A stretch of 6,669 bases of DNA from Alphaproteobacteria bacterium (GCA_019751935.1 JAIEMR010000034.1:1-6669); one strand, 5' to 3'. Numbered from the stretch's first letter, positions 1 to 6,555 are shown. A program made the numbers and translations. Notes: a model not told the origin generated them from the sequence alone.

Positions 1-182
1 AACCAAAAGTCATTATCAGTAAAAGAGAGCATCAAGCATTTGTCTGGAAGACGTTTGAAGAAATCCTTGATTTACCACTTATATGGGGTGAAGATGAGGT
101 ATTTAAACGTCTACATCTTGATTTGCATGGGTTTTCGGCGCACAATGTGGCCACAACACCTAAAAAGGATTTTGCAAAATGA
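1..182 (+). CDS. 3' end of an unidentified protein gene (5' truncated by the window edge)
   Basis: An open frame enters from the left edge (first full codon at base 3) and ends at a TGA at 180-182, giving about 59 C-terminal residues. The segment is mixed and globular-looking (PKVIISKREHQAF at its start, LPLIWGEDEVFKRLHLDLHG in the middle, ending TTPKKDFAK), with no transmembrane segment or motif I recognise. The stop overlaps the ATG of the following MscS-family gene as ATGA, which is typical of translationally coupled genes in one operon and is the main reason to believe the frame. A competing frame across 1-246 encodes a less protein-like sequence and lacks this junction. I cannot assign a function, and the rest of the gene is outside the window. 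Confidence 0.6.
   Translation, partial: PKVIISKREHQAFVWKTFEEILDLPLIWGEDEVFKRLHLDLHGFSAHNVATTPKKDFAK
165..169 (+). promoter_or_regulatory. Shine-Dalgarno site of the MscS-family gene
   Basis: AAGGA lies 9 bases before the ATG at 179 but 15 bases before the alternative ATG at 185, so it favours the first start. It lies inside the 3' end of the upstream gene, as expected for coupled translation. Confidence 0.55.
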
Positions 183-1348
183 TAATGAGATTATTATTTA
201 TTTCTTTATTCTTTATTCAAGGTCTTATTTGTGCCGAACAACCTAAACCTCAAAGCTCTATTGTCACATCTCCTGTTGTTCAGGCTGTAGCTATTGGTGC
301 TGCTGAAAAAAGTAAACCCAGCGATCAGTCTTCAAAAGTTTTAAGTGCTGTTGAAGCCCAAAATATGCTCTTGACCTTAGAAGACCCTGCTCGCCGAGAG
401 GAACTTCTTGGTGGTCTTAAAAAGACAATCAAAAATGAAGAAGATGATCTTATCACTCTGATGTCTCTTAAGGATTTAGCCCTCACAGCTCATACATGGT
501 TTAGTAAGGAAAATATAATATTTTTAGTAGGGGTCTTTTCTCGTATTTTCATAGTGTTACTAATTTTCATATTTTTGTGGCATACCCTCAACAAGGCTGT
601 CGATTTTTATGTCAGCAGAATCCCTAAAGAAAGAATGTCAAAAAATCAGTCTGCGGCCGTTGTACATACAATTGCACCTATTGTGCGTTCTACTCTTCAT
701 TGGATATTAATCGCTATTACAGTTTTACTGATCTTAAGCGAATTTAAGATCAATATTATGCCCATCATCTATAGCTTTAGCGTTATTACATTAGCAATAA
801 GCTTAGGGTCTCAAACCTTGGTAAAAGATCTTATTAATGGTGCTATGACTTTGTTTGAAGGAAATATGGCCGTTGGCGATTATGTAGTCATTGGTTCTTT
901 TTCAGGCGTTGTTGAGTCCATTTCACTTCGCTGCGTTCATTTAAGGTATGGCACAGGTGAATTGCAAACAATTCCCTTTTCTGAAGTCAATCATGTCATT
1001 AATTGTTCCAGAGATTATACTTTTGTTGATATTCAATTTATGGTTTCTTATGAAGCAGAGCAAAAGGATACGGATGCTGCTTTAAGGGCTGCTTATGAAG
1101 AACTTAAGAAACATTCAAAGCTTGGGAGCTATATTCAAAGCGAGTTATATATTTTTGGTGTCAGCACGATGAACGAATGGGGTTATAAAGTCCACGCAGG
1201 TATTAAAACAATCCCTGATCCTGAAAAATTTATTATCAATGAATTCAACAGGCTTCTTTTAACCCAGTTACAGACACGGAAGATCCCTCTTCCTGCAAAA
1301 GTGTTTCTCGCATCTGATACAGCAAGTCCAAAGCCTGCCTTGGGGTGA
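179..1348 (+). CDS. MscS-family mechanosensitive ion channel
   Basis: Predicted 389-residue inner-membrane channel of the small-conductance mechanosensitive family, which opens under membrane tension and releases small solutes during hypo-osmotic shock. Residues 1-19 look like a signal peptide (hydrophobic LLFISLFFIQGLICA), followed by a soluble, probably periplasmic stretch to about 110. Hydrophobic segments lie at about 112-136, 170-187 and 194-225. The last contains the family's pore-helix signature, AISLGSQTLVKDLINGAMTL, followed directly by FEGNMAVGDYVVIG and the beta domain (to about 275), then an alpha/beta C-terminal domain. The conserved family end (IPLPAKVFL, about 369-377) is followed by a short tail. 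The length exceeds that of E. coli MscS (286), mostly through the N-terminal extension. The gene overlaps the preceding gene by ATGA, and its last 104 bp are antisense to the 3' end of mutS. Family assignment is firm; the exact paralogue is not known, so I give no symbol. Confidence 0.93.
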   Translation: MIMRLLFISLFFIQGLICAEQPKPQSSIVTSPVVQAVAIGAAEKSKPSDQSSKVLSAVEAQNMLLTLEDPARREELLGGLKKTIKNEEDDLITLMSLKDLALTAHTWFSKENIIFLVGVFSRIFIVLLIFIFLWHTLNKAVDFYVSRIPKERMSKNQSAAVVHTIAPIVRSTLHWILIAITVLLILSEFKINIMPIIYSFSVITLAISLGSQTLVKDLINGAMTLFEGNMAVGDYVVIGSFSGVVESISLRCVHLRYGTGELQTIPFSEVNHVINCSRDYTFVDIQFMVSYEAEQKDTDAALRAAYEELKKHSKLGSYIQSELYIFGVSTMNEWGYKVHAGIKTIPDPEKFIINEFNRLLLTQLQTRKIPLPAKVFLASDTASPKPALG

Positions 1349-3899
1349 GTTGATCAAGGTCTTGCGCTTTTAAAATCCCTTCAACTTTTGAAGTTTTCTG
1401 AGATGAAGGCAGGGGCGCTGCTGCCAAAGGCAGGGTTAATTGACGCTTATTAGACGGTTGTTGTTTTTCAAAATGCGATAATAATTTATCCGCCCTTTCA
1501 ACAACCTCAGGTGGAAGGCCCGCTAAGGCTGCAACATGAATACCGTAAGATTTATCAGCGCATCCAGGAATAACTTGGTGAAGAAAAATAACCTTTTGTT
1601 GCCATTCTTGAATTTTCATGGTCAGACAAGCCATGTGCGGCAAATCATCGACAAGTTTCGTTAATTCATGATAATGCGTTGCAAACATTGTACGGCATTG
1701 ATTGGTGTAATAGATTGCTTCAATGACCGCCCAGGCGATGGCAAGGCCATCATAGGTTGCTGTGCCGCGGCCAATTTCATCTAAAATTACAAAAGATCGT
1801 TTGGTTGATTGATGAAGAATCGTTGCTGTTTCTACCATTTCAACCATAAAGGTTGACCTCCCAGAGGCCAAATCATCGGATGCCCCAACACGGCTAAAAA
1901 CGCGATCGACAATCCCAATATGCGCTTTTTCTGCCGGCACGAACGATCCCATTTGCGCCATAATGGTAATAAGGGCATTTTGCCTTAAGTAGGTACTTTT
2001 ACCGGCCATATTTGGTCCAGTTAATAACAAAATTCTGCGATTGTCATTCATTTGACAGTCATTCGCTACAAACGGTGAGTCATTGCCCAAGGCCCCTGCC
2101 ACAATTGGATGGCGCCCCCCTTTGATTGAAAAGATAAAACTATTATCAATTTCAGGCCTGTTATAATTTTGACGAATGGCGAGTTCTGCTAAAGAGCTGG
2201 CCACATCAAAATGAGCTAATGCTTTTGACAGTTTTAATAATGGTTCAAAGTGATTTCGAATCTTTTCCAAAAGCTCATCAAAAATGGATAATTCGATATT
2301 TAAGGTTTCCTGTGCTGCTGCCTCAATTGATTTTTCAAGTTCAGCTAGTTCCACGGTTGTATACCGAACGCTAGAGGCTAGTGTTTGCCTGTGAATAAAT
2401 TCAGATGTCATTTTTGAAACATGACTGGGGCTTATATCAATGTGATAGCCTAAGATAAAGTTATGCTTAATCTTAAGGGTAGAAATCCCTGTTTTTTGAA
2501 CATAAGATTGTTGCAGTTGATTCACTAAATCACGGCTGTGGTCACGAAGGTTTCGGTAATGATCAAGGTTTTGATTATAGCCTTGTTTAATAAATCCGCC
2601 GTCCCGTGTGAAAATAGGCAGCTCTTCTGCCAAAGTTTGATTTAATACATCATTTAGACCTTCGTGCCCTTTTAAGGCATCTATCCATTTTGAAAAAGGA
2701 GTGTCAGGTTTATTGTGCCAAAGGGCCAAAAGAGTGAGTGTTTGGAAAAGACCTTGTCTCATCGCGCCAAGGTCCCTGGGGTTACCTCGACCCATGCCAA
2801 GGCGTGATAGACACCTTTCCATATCGGGGCATAACTTTAGGATATTTCGAACTTCTCCTCTTAGGTCAGAGTGCTTTGTAAAAAACTCAACTTGGTCCAG
2901 GCGCTTCTTGATATGTTCCGCATTTAAAAGGGGCGCTGATAAATGCTGAGCCAATAGGCGGGATCCAAAAGCTGTTACTGTATAGTCTATGCAATCGAGT
3001 AAACTTCCTTTAAATTCTCCCTTTTGTGTCTGAGTTAACTCAAGGCTTCTTCGCGTTGCTGGGTCAATTGCTAGCAGCATTTGCTCTCTTATGACTTGTG
3101 GGCGTTCAATATGTTGTAGGCTTTGTTTTTGTGTTATATAAAGGTAATCCACAAGGGCCCCTGCAGCCATCAGTTCGGCATTATTTAAATCACCAAACGC
3201 CTCTAGAGTTTGAACTCCATATAAAGTTTCAAGGCGTTTACGGCCATTTTCTAGGTCAAAACGTGCCTGGGGCAGGGGACTTAATTGTTTTTTCCAAGGG
3301 GTGAAAACATCTATAAGTTCAGGGTCTTCTAAAAGAGGATCGGAAAGAACAATTTCAGCAGGGTCAATGCGACTGAGTACAGCGCTTAAGCTTTTTATAG
3401 ATATTGTTTCAACGGTAAAAAACCCAGTGGATACGTCAATTGTTGCAACGCCAATTTGAATTTTCAAAATAGGGGAGAGGGCAACTAAAAAGTTATGGCG
3501 TTTAGCTGGGAGAAGGCTGTCTTCTGTTAAAGTTCCGGGTGTTACAATTCGAATCACATCACGCTGTAATGGGCCCTTGGCGCCACGTTTTTTAGCCTCC
3601 TCTGGGCTTTCTAATTGCTCGCAAATAGCAACTTTGTGGCCTTTTTGAATCAATTTTGCAAGGTAGAGTTCATGCGAGTGGGCGGGAACACCGCACATAG
3701 GGATATCATCCCCTTCTTGTTTTCCGCGCCGTGTTAATGTGATCTCAAGGTCACGCGCAGCGATAATTGCATCTTCATAAAAAAGCTCAAAAAAATCACC
3801 CATGCGATAAAACAATAAATAATCAGGGTGCCTGTTTTTGACGTCCCAATATTGCTTCATCATAGGTGTTTGTTTTTCTGAAGAGTCCATTATTACCAT
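1245..3899 (-). CDS. mutS: DNA mismatch repair protein MutS
   Basis: MutS recognises mispaired or looped DNA as a clamp, then recruits MutL in an ATP-dependent way. The protein is 884 residues from the ATG at 3899; E. coli MutS has 853. The N-terminal mismatch-binding domain contains TPMMKQYW and YRMGDFFELFYEDA; with this start the Phe-X-Glu mismatch wedge falls at residues 36-38, exactly as in E. coli. Connector, lever and clamp regions follow. The ATPase domain has Walker A GPNMAGKST (about 627-635), DLASGRSTFMVEM, Walker B VILDEIGRGT and FATHYHELT. The C-terminal helix LTPRQALDLLYQM is typical. The frame stays open to a TTG at 3950 (901 residues), but those 17 extra residues resemble nothing in the family; ATG 3890 is another possible start. 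No good ribosome-binding site decides among them; a weak GGA lies 12 bases before ATG 3899. The 3' end overlaps the convergent MscS-family gene by 104 bp. Confidence 0.96.
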   Translation of the reverse strand: MVIMDSSEKQTPMMKQYWDVKNRHPDYLLFYRMGDFFELFYEDAIIAARDLEITLTRRGKQEGDDIPMCGVPAHSHELYLAKLIQKGHKVAICEQLESPEEAKKRGAKGPLQRDVIRIVTPGTLTEDSLLPAKRHNFLVALSPILKIQIGVATIDVSTGFFTVETISIKSLSAVLSRIDPAEIVLSDPLLEDPELIDVFTPWKKQLSPLPQARFDLENGRKRLETLYGVQTLEAFGDLNNAELMAAGALVDYLYITQKQSLQHIERPQVIREQMLLAIDPATRRSLELTQTQKGEFKGSLLDCIDYTVTAFGSRLLAQHLSAPLLNAEHIKKRLDQVEFFTKHSDLRGEVRNILKLCPDMERCLSRLGMGRGNPRDLGAMRQGLFQTLTLLALWHNKPDTPFSKWIDALKGHEGLNDVLNQTLAEELPIFTRDGGFIKQGYNQNLDHYRNLRDHSRDLVNQLQQSYVQKTGISTLKIKHNFILGYHIDISPSHVSKMTSEFIHRQTLASSVRYTTVELAELEKSIEAAAQETLNIELSIFDELLEKIRNHFEPLLKLSKALAHFDVASSLAELAIRQNYNRPEIDNSFIFSIKGGRHPIVAGALGNDSPFVANDCQMNDNRRILLLTGPNMAGKSTYLRQNALITIMAQMGSFVPAEKAHIGIVDRVFSRVGASDDLASGRSTFMVEMVETATILHQSTKRSFVILDEIGRGTATYDGLAIAWAVIEAIYYTNQCRTMFATHYHELTKLVDDLPHMACLTMKIQEWQQKVIFLHQVIPGCADKSYGIHVAALAGLPPEVVERADKLLSHFEKQQPSNKRQLTLPLAAAPLPSSQKTSKVEGILKAQDLDQLTPRQALDLLYQMRETLLQEEGSSVSVTGLKEAC

Positions 3900-3978
3900 A
3901 TGTTTAATTGTTCCATCAGTAAAATGCACTATAAAGGGGGATGATGGCAAGACTTCTAAAAAATGTCTTTTTTTCTAT

Positions 3979-4004
3979 AATTTTAATAATAATATTTTAA
4001 AATT
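3979..4004. repeat. AT-only inverted repeat in the mutS upstream region
   Basis: AATTTTAA (3979-3986) and TTAAAATT (3997-4004) are perfect 8-base inverted arms around a 10-base spacer. All bases are A or T, so chance is a real explanation. It overlaps the possible mutS promoter and could be a protein-binding site or simply low-complexity sequence. Confidence 0.3.
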
Positions 4005-4008
4005 GTAA
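3980..4008 (-). promoter_or_regulatory. Possible sigma-70 promoter of mutS
   Basis: On the minus strand TTACAA (4008-4003) and TAAAAT (3985-3980) are separated by 17 bases. The -10 match is good (5/6), but the -35 match is poor (3/6), and the region is so AT-rich that a chance match is likely. It is placed upstream of every candidate mutS start. Confidence 0.25.
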
Positions 4009-4032
4009 GAAATGTTTGTGTCATTGTATAGG
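4003..4032 (+). promoter_or_regulatory. Possible sigma-70 promoter of the exported-protein gene
   Basis: TTGTAA (4003-4008, 4/6 match to TTGACA) and TATAGG (4027-4032, 4/6 match to TATAAT) are 18 bases apart. This would give a leader of roughly 85 bases containing the inverted repeat at 4063-4092. The evidence is weak because of the base composition. Confidence 0.22.
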
Positions 4033-4062
4033 GGAGGAATGATGTTTTAATGTTTTAGTAAC

Positions 4063-4092
4063 CACTTAACCGTATTCTAAAAACGTTAAGTG
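4063..4092. repeat. Perfect 8-bp inverted repeat upstream of the exported-protein gene
   Basis: CACTTAAC (4063-4070) and GTTAAGTG (4085-4092) are exact reverse complements separated by 14 bases. The right arm is followed by TTTTCTT. The repeat ends 17 bases before the ribosome-binding site of the gene at 4124, so it could be a regulator's operator, a leader hairpin, or a weak terminator of an upstream transcript. It contains G and C, unlike the AT-only repeat at 3979-4004, which makes it the more credible of the two. Confidence 0.45.
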
Positions 4093-4109
4093 TTTTCTTG
4101 AGTATTGTT

Positions 4110-4116
4110 AAGGAGA
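4110..4116 (+). promoter_or_regulatory. Strong Shine-Dalgarno site of the exported-protein gene
   Basis: AAGGAGA lies 7 bases before the ATG at 4124. This near-ideal site fixes the start and is the best evidence that this otherwise unrecognised frame is a real, well-translated gene. Confidence 0.8.
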
Positions 4117-4123
4117 GACCTTT

Positions 4124-4966
4124 ATGCGTATTTCTTTAAAGGCCTTAATTTTGAATTGTATAGGTTTATTAGTCTTAATTCTAACTATGAAAACTGCATT
4201 AGCAATGGATGATGATTGGTTTAATTGCGACTTAGACGATCCCTCAGCGGTAGAATCAAAGACGATAGCCAAACCTAAATATGAAGTCATTGTTACTCCT
4301 CAAATATTACCAGTACCTCCTGAAAAAGCAGATTATAACAGAGCCAATTTTTTAATTTTTGGAAAGTTGCTTAGTCGTGAAATAGATCACGAAGCGGTAA
4401 ATAATGGAAAAATCTTATTAAAAAAACTATTGAGTGAGGAAAATGATAGGTTAGCAGTTGCGGATGATTATGATGTATTAAGTTTTCAAGAAAATGAAGT
4501 GCAAGATACAAAAGATTATTTATATGCAGTTTCTGCTTATGAAAGTGCACGCAATTTTATTGAAACAGCAAGAAATGAAATGGATGTGTTGAAAAAATTA
4601 AAAAAAATGAAAAGGATAAAAAGATGGCAAAAAATGGTATTGGAAGTGGAATCGGCAGTCAGGGCTATATTTCATTTCAATCCTTTGAATGTATTAGAGT
4701 ATGGCGGTGATTTTTATTTTGACGATATTATGCAAGAAAGAAAATTGCTGACAGGAAAAGACAATAACAGCAATTCTCGTTGGATTTCTTTTAAATACTT
4801 TAATGTATTTCCCACTTTTGCAGCAACTATGGGGCTACTTCTTGATGATACAACGCAGCAATACAAAGCAGCTCGTAAAGCCAGGCGCATTCTTTTGTTA
4901 GATGAAGCAGAAATGAAAAAACTTGAAAGTGATTATAAAGCCTATCTTGATTCAAATGTTAAGTAG
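4124..4966 (+). CDS. Exported protein of unknown function
   Basis: The 280-residue product matches no family I recognise. It begins with a clear Sec signal peptide: basic start MRISLK, hydrophobic core to about residue 22, and an Ala-Leu-Ala cleavage motif at 25-27, leaving a mature protein of about 253 residues that starts MDDDWFNCDLDD. There is no further convincing transmembrane helix, so the product is probably periplasmic or secreted. The mature part is strongly charged: acidic at 28-45, with a dense basic segment at about 157-170 (Lys/Arg-rich around KKMKRIKRW), then an aromatic stretch (YGGDFYFDD) and a probably helical, lysine-rich C-terminus. Only one Cys (35) remains after cleavage, so no internal disulfide is possible. 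The gene has an excellent ribosome-binding site and its own upstream region, and it appears monocistronic. It looks more AT-rich than mutS. A role in host interaction would fit a host-associated bacterium but is only a guess. Confidence 0.8.
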   Translation: MRISLKALILNCIGLLVLILTMKTALAMDDDWFNCDLDDPSAVESKTIAKPKYEVIVTPQILPVPPEKADYNRANFLIFGKLLSREIDHEAVNNGKILLKKLLSEENDRLAVADDYDVLSFQENEVQDTKDYLYAVSAYESARNFIETARNEMDVLKKLKKMKRIKRWQKMVLEVESAVRAIFHFNPLNVLEYGGDFYFDDIMQERKLLTGKDNNSNSRWISFKYFNVFPTFAATMGLLLDDTTQQYKAARKARRILLLDEAEMKKLESDYKAYLDSNVK

Positions 4967-4991
4967 AATATTATCTTTGAATGTTGCTGTT

Positions 4992-5013
4992 ACTCTTTAT
5001 GCTGTTTAAGAGT
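4992..5013. repeat. Inverted repeat in the gap before glnA, possible weak terminator
   Basis: ACTCTT (4992-4997) and AAGAGT (5008-5013) pair perfectly around a 10-base loop, with two further possible G-T pairs outside. A TTTTCTTT run follows after a few bases (5020-5027). It lies 26 bases after the stop of the exported-protein gene, where a terminator would be expected, but the stem is short and AT-rich. It also touches the possible glnA -35 element, so an operator role is an alternative. Confidence 0.28.
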
Positions 5014-5041
5014 GGACAGTTTTCTTTGGGATGTTTACTCT
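5013..5041 (+). promoter_or_regulatory. Possible sigma-70 promoter of glnA
   Basis: TGGACA (5013-5018) matches the -35 consensus at 5 of 6 bases and is 17 bases from TACTCT (5036-5041), a poor -10 (3/6). I did not find the GG/GC pair of a sigma-54 promoter in the 113-base gap. A perfect palindrome, TTTAATTAAA, follows at 5047-5056. Confidence 0.3.
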
Positions 5042-5068
5042 CTAAGTTTAATTAAATTTTAACTTATT

Positions 5069-5073
5069 GGGAG
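5069..5073 (+). promoter_or_regulatory. Shine-Dalgarno site that fixes the TTG start of glnA
   Basis: GGGAG lies 6 bases before the TTG at 5080. An in-frame TAA at 5077-5079 directly precedes that TTG, so no earlier start is possible. Confidence 0.7.
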
Positions 5074-5079
5074 TGTTAA

Positions 5080-6504
5080 TTGGCCGCAAATTCTTTGAAG
5101 GCATTTTTAGCTTACTTGAAAGAAACAGAAGTGCAGTTTGTAGATTTTAGATTTACTGATTTAAACGGTACATGGCACCACATAACATTTCCAGTTTCAG
5201 CAGTCGACGAAGATTTATTAAAAGAGGGGATTTATTTCGATGGTTCTTCGATCCCTGGTTGGTGTCCAGTTAACCATTCTGATACTTTATTAATCCCTGA
5301 TTTTGATGAGGCGTTGAAAAACGTCGTTGTGGATCCTTTTAGTTCTATGACAACAATTATTGTTACGTGTGATGTCTATGATCCAATAACAAATCAACCG
5401 TATTCCAAAGACCCAAGAGCAGTCGGGAAAAGAGCAGAAGCTTATTTGAATAAAACTGGATTTGCGGATAAAGCCTTTTTTGGGCCAGAAGCTGAATTTT
5501 TTATCTTTGATGCTGTTCGTTTTGGAGTTGATGGGCATCAATCATTTTATGAAATTGCGTCCGATGAATTTTCTTTAAGTAATTCTAAGTTATTGAATGA
5601 TGGAAATCACGGCTATCGCCCACAAAAAAAGGGTGGCTATTTTCCAGTAGCGCCTCTGGATTCCTTACAGGAAATACGAGCTGAAATGCTTACGACAATG
5701 GTTCAAATGGGGATTGAAGTTGAAAAACATCACCACGAAGTTGCTGCTGCACAGCATGAAATTGGCATACGTTTTAACACACTACTAAAATGCGCTGACA
5801 TCATGCAGATTTATAAATATGTTGTCCGCAATGTGGCGCATAGTTATGGGAAAACGGCTACTTTTATGCCAAAGCCGATCTATGGGGATAATGGATCGGG
5901 AATGCATGTGCACCAATCCCTTTGGCAAGGTAATAACCCTCTTTTTGCAGGCGAAGGATATGCAGGATTATCCGATATGGCTCTTTATTACATCGGCGGC
6001 ATTTTAAAGCATGCTAAAAGCTTAAATGCTTTTACAAACCCTACAACCAATAGCTACAAGCGTTTGGTTCCTGGGTTTGAAGCACCGGTTATTTGCGCCT
6101 ATTCATCGCAAAATCGATCAGCGGCTTGCCGAATTCCTTTGGGGGCTTCTGCTAAATCCAAGCGTGTTGAAGTTCGTTTTCCAGATCCAACAGCTAACTC
6201 TTATTTAGCATTTAGTGCCATGCTTATGGCTGGTCTAGATGGGATTCGAAACAAAATTCACCCCGGTGATGCAAAGGCTCAAGATTTATTTGAGGAAAAA
6301 GAAGTCGCCAAAAGCCTGCCAACGGTAAGTGGTTCCCTTCGGGAATCTTTATTGGCATTAGAGAGAGACCACGATTACCTTTTAGAGGGTGGTGTTTTTA
6401 CCAAAGATTTGGTCCAAAGTTATTCTGCTTTAAAGTGGGAAGAGGTTTATGCTTTAGAGCATCATCCCCATCCCATTGAGTTTTCTAACTCTTATAATTT
6501 CTAA
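5080..6504 (+). CDS. glnA: Type I glutamine synthetase (GSI-beta-like)
   Basis: Cytosolic enzyme that makes glutamine from glutamate, ammonia and ATP; the family forms dodecamers. The 474 residues (usual about 469) align over the full length. Visible motifs are FDGSSIPGW (53-61), metal ligands Glu137/Glu139 in GPEAEFF, HHHE ending at Glu220, Glu227, GDNGSGMHVHQS with His276, flap Glu334 in PGFEAP, Arg346 and Arg351 in NRSAACRIP, and Glu364 in RVEVRFPDP. The catalytic set is therefore intact. The insertion between RFG and KGGYFPV is the GSI-beta type. Translation starts at TTG: an in-frame TAA directly precedes it, and the next Met is residue 90. The adenylylation tyrosine is missing: the enteric DLY motif reads DLF (Phe404), followed by EEKEVAKSLP in place of the usual DLPPEE-type loop. 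Control by GlnE adenylylation at this site is thus unlikely. No glnB precedes it; the upstream neighbour is the exported-protein gene. Confidence 0.97.
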   Translation: MAANSLKAFLAYLKETEVQFVDFRFTDLNGTWHHITFPVSAVDEDLLKEGIYFDGSSIPGWCPVNHSDTLLIPDFDEALKNVVVDPFSSMTTIIVTCDVYDPITNQPYSKDPRAVGKRAEAYLNKTGFADKAFFGPEAEFFIFDAVRFGVDGHQSFYEIASDEFSLSNSKLLNDGNHGYRPQKKGGYFPVAPLDSLQEIRAEMLTTMVQMGIEVEKHHHEVAAAQHEIGIRFNTLLKCADIMQIYKYVVRNVAHSYGKTATFMPKPIYGDNGSGMHVHQSLWQGNNPLFAGEGYAGLSDMALYYIGGILKHAKSLNAFTNPTTNSYKRLVPGFEAPVICAYSSQNRSAACRIPLGASAKSKRVEVRFPDPTANSYLAFSAMLMAGLDGIRNKIHPGDAKAQDLFEEKEVAKSLPTVSGSLRESLLALERDHDYLLEGGVFTKDLVQSYSALKWEEVYALEHHPHPIEFSNSYNF

Positions 6505-6526
6505 AGAAGATAATGGCCTTTTATCA

Positions 6527-6555
6527 TTGATCTCTCCAAGTCCTTTTGCTAAAGT
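6527..6555 (+). promoter_or_regulatory. Probable promoter of the tRNA-Leu gene
   Basis: TTGATC (6527-6532) is 17 bases from TAAAGT (6550-6555); each matches consensus at 4 of 6. A TGC immediately before the -10 makes an extended -10 element. A GC-rich stretch (GGCGC, 6556-6560) follows, resembling the discriminator of stable-RNA promoters under stringent control. Transcription would start a few bases before the tRNA 5' end. Its presence suggests the tRNA is not only read through from glnA. Confidence 0.45.

Noticed and set aside
201..242. Lipoprotein signal (Cys at residue 18 of the channel protein)
   Set aside because: The preceding residues GLI do not fit a lipobox, where Ala, Gly or Ser is expected just before the Cys; an ordinary signal peptide is more likely.
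40..246. 68-residue plus-strand frame overlapping the start of the channel gene
   Set aside because: It overlaps both the better-supported upstream frame and the channel start, has no ribosome-binding site and encodes nothing recognisable.
1405..1425. GC-rich hairpin GGCAG...CTGCC near the mutS 3' end as a terminator
   Set aside because: It lies inside mutS coding sequence, lacks a T-tract on either strand and is explained by Ala/Leu/Pro codons.
2701..3304. Two plus-strand frames opposite mutS (2701-2949 and 3098-3304)
   Set aside because: They are antisense to conserved MutS coding sequence, with no start signals or recognisable product; shadows.
4108..4290. Minus-strand frame across the start of the exported-protein gene
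   Set aside because: It is antisense to the signal peptide region and has no independent support.
5737..5760. One-residue deletion between two glutamine synthetase metal ligands (EVAAAQHE versus the enteric EVATAGQNE)
   Set aside because: It looks striking against E. coli, but the shorter HEVAASQHE-type segment is, as I recall, normal in alphaproteobacterial GlnA. It is a lineage clue and not a defect.
5290..6208. Minus-strand frame 5290-5541 and plus-strand frames 5819-6007 and 6026-6208 inside glnA
   Set aside because: All lie within fully conserved glnA coding sequence in other frames.
6508..6525. GATAA...TTATC pair after glnA as a terminator
   Set aside because: A 5-base AT-only stem with no T-run after it; too weak to call.
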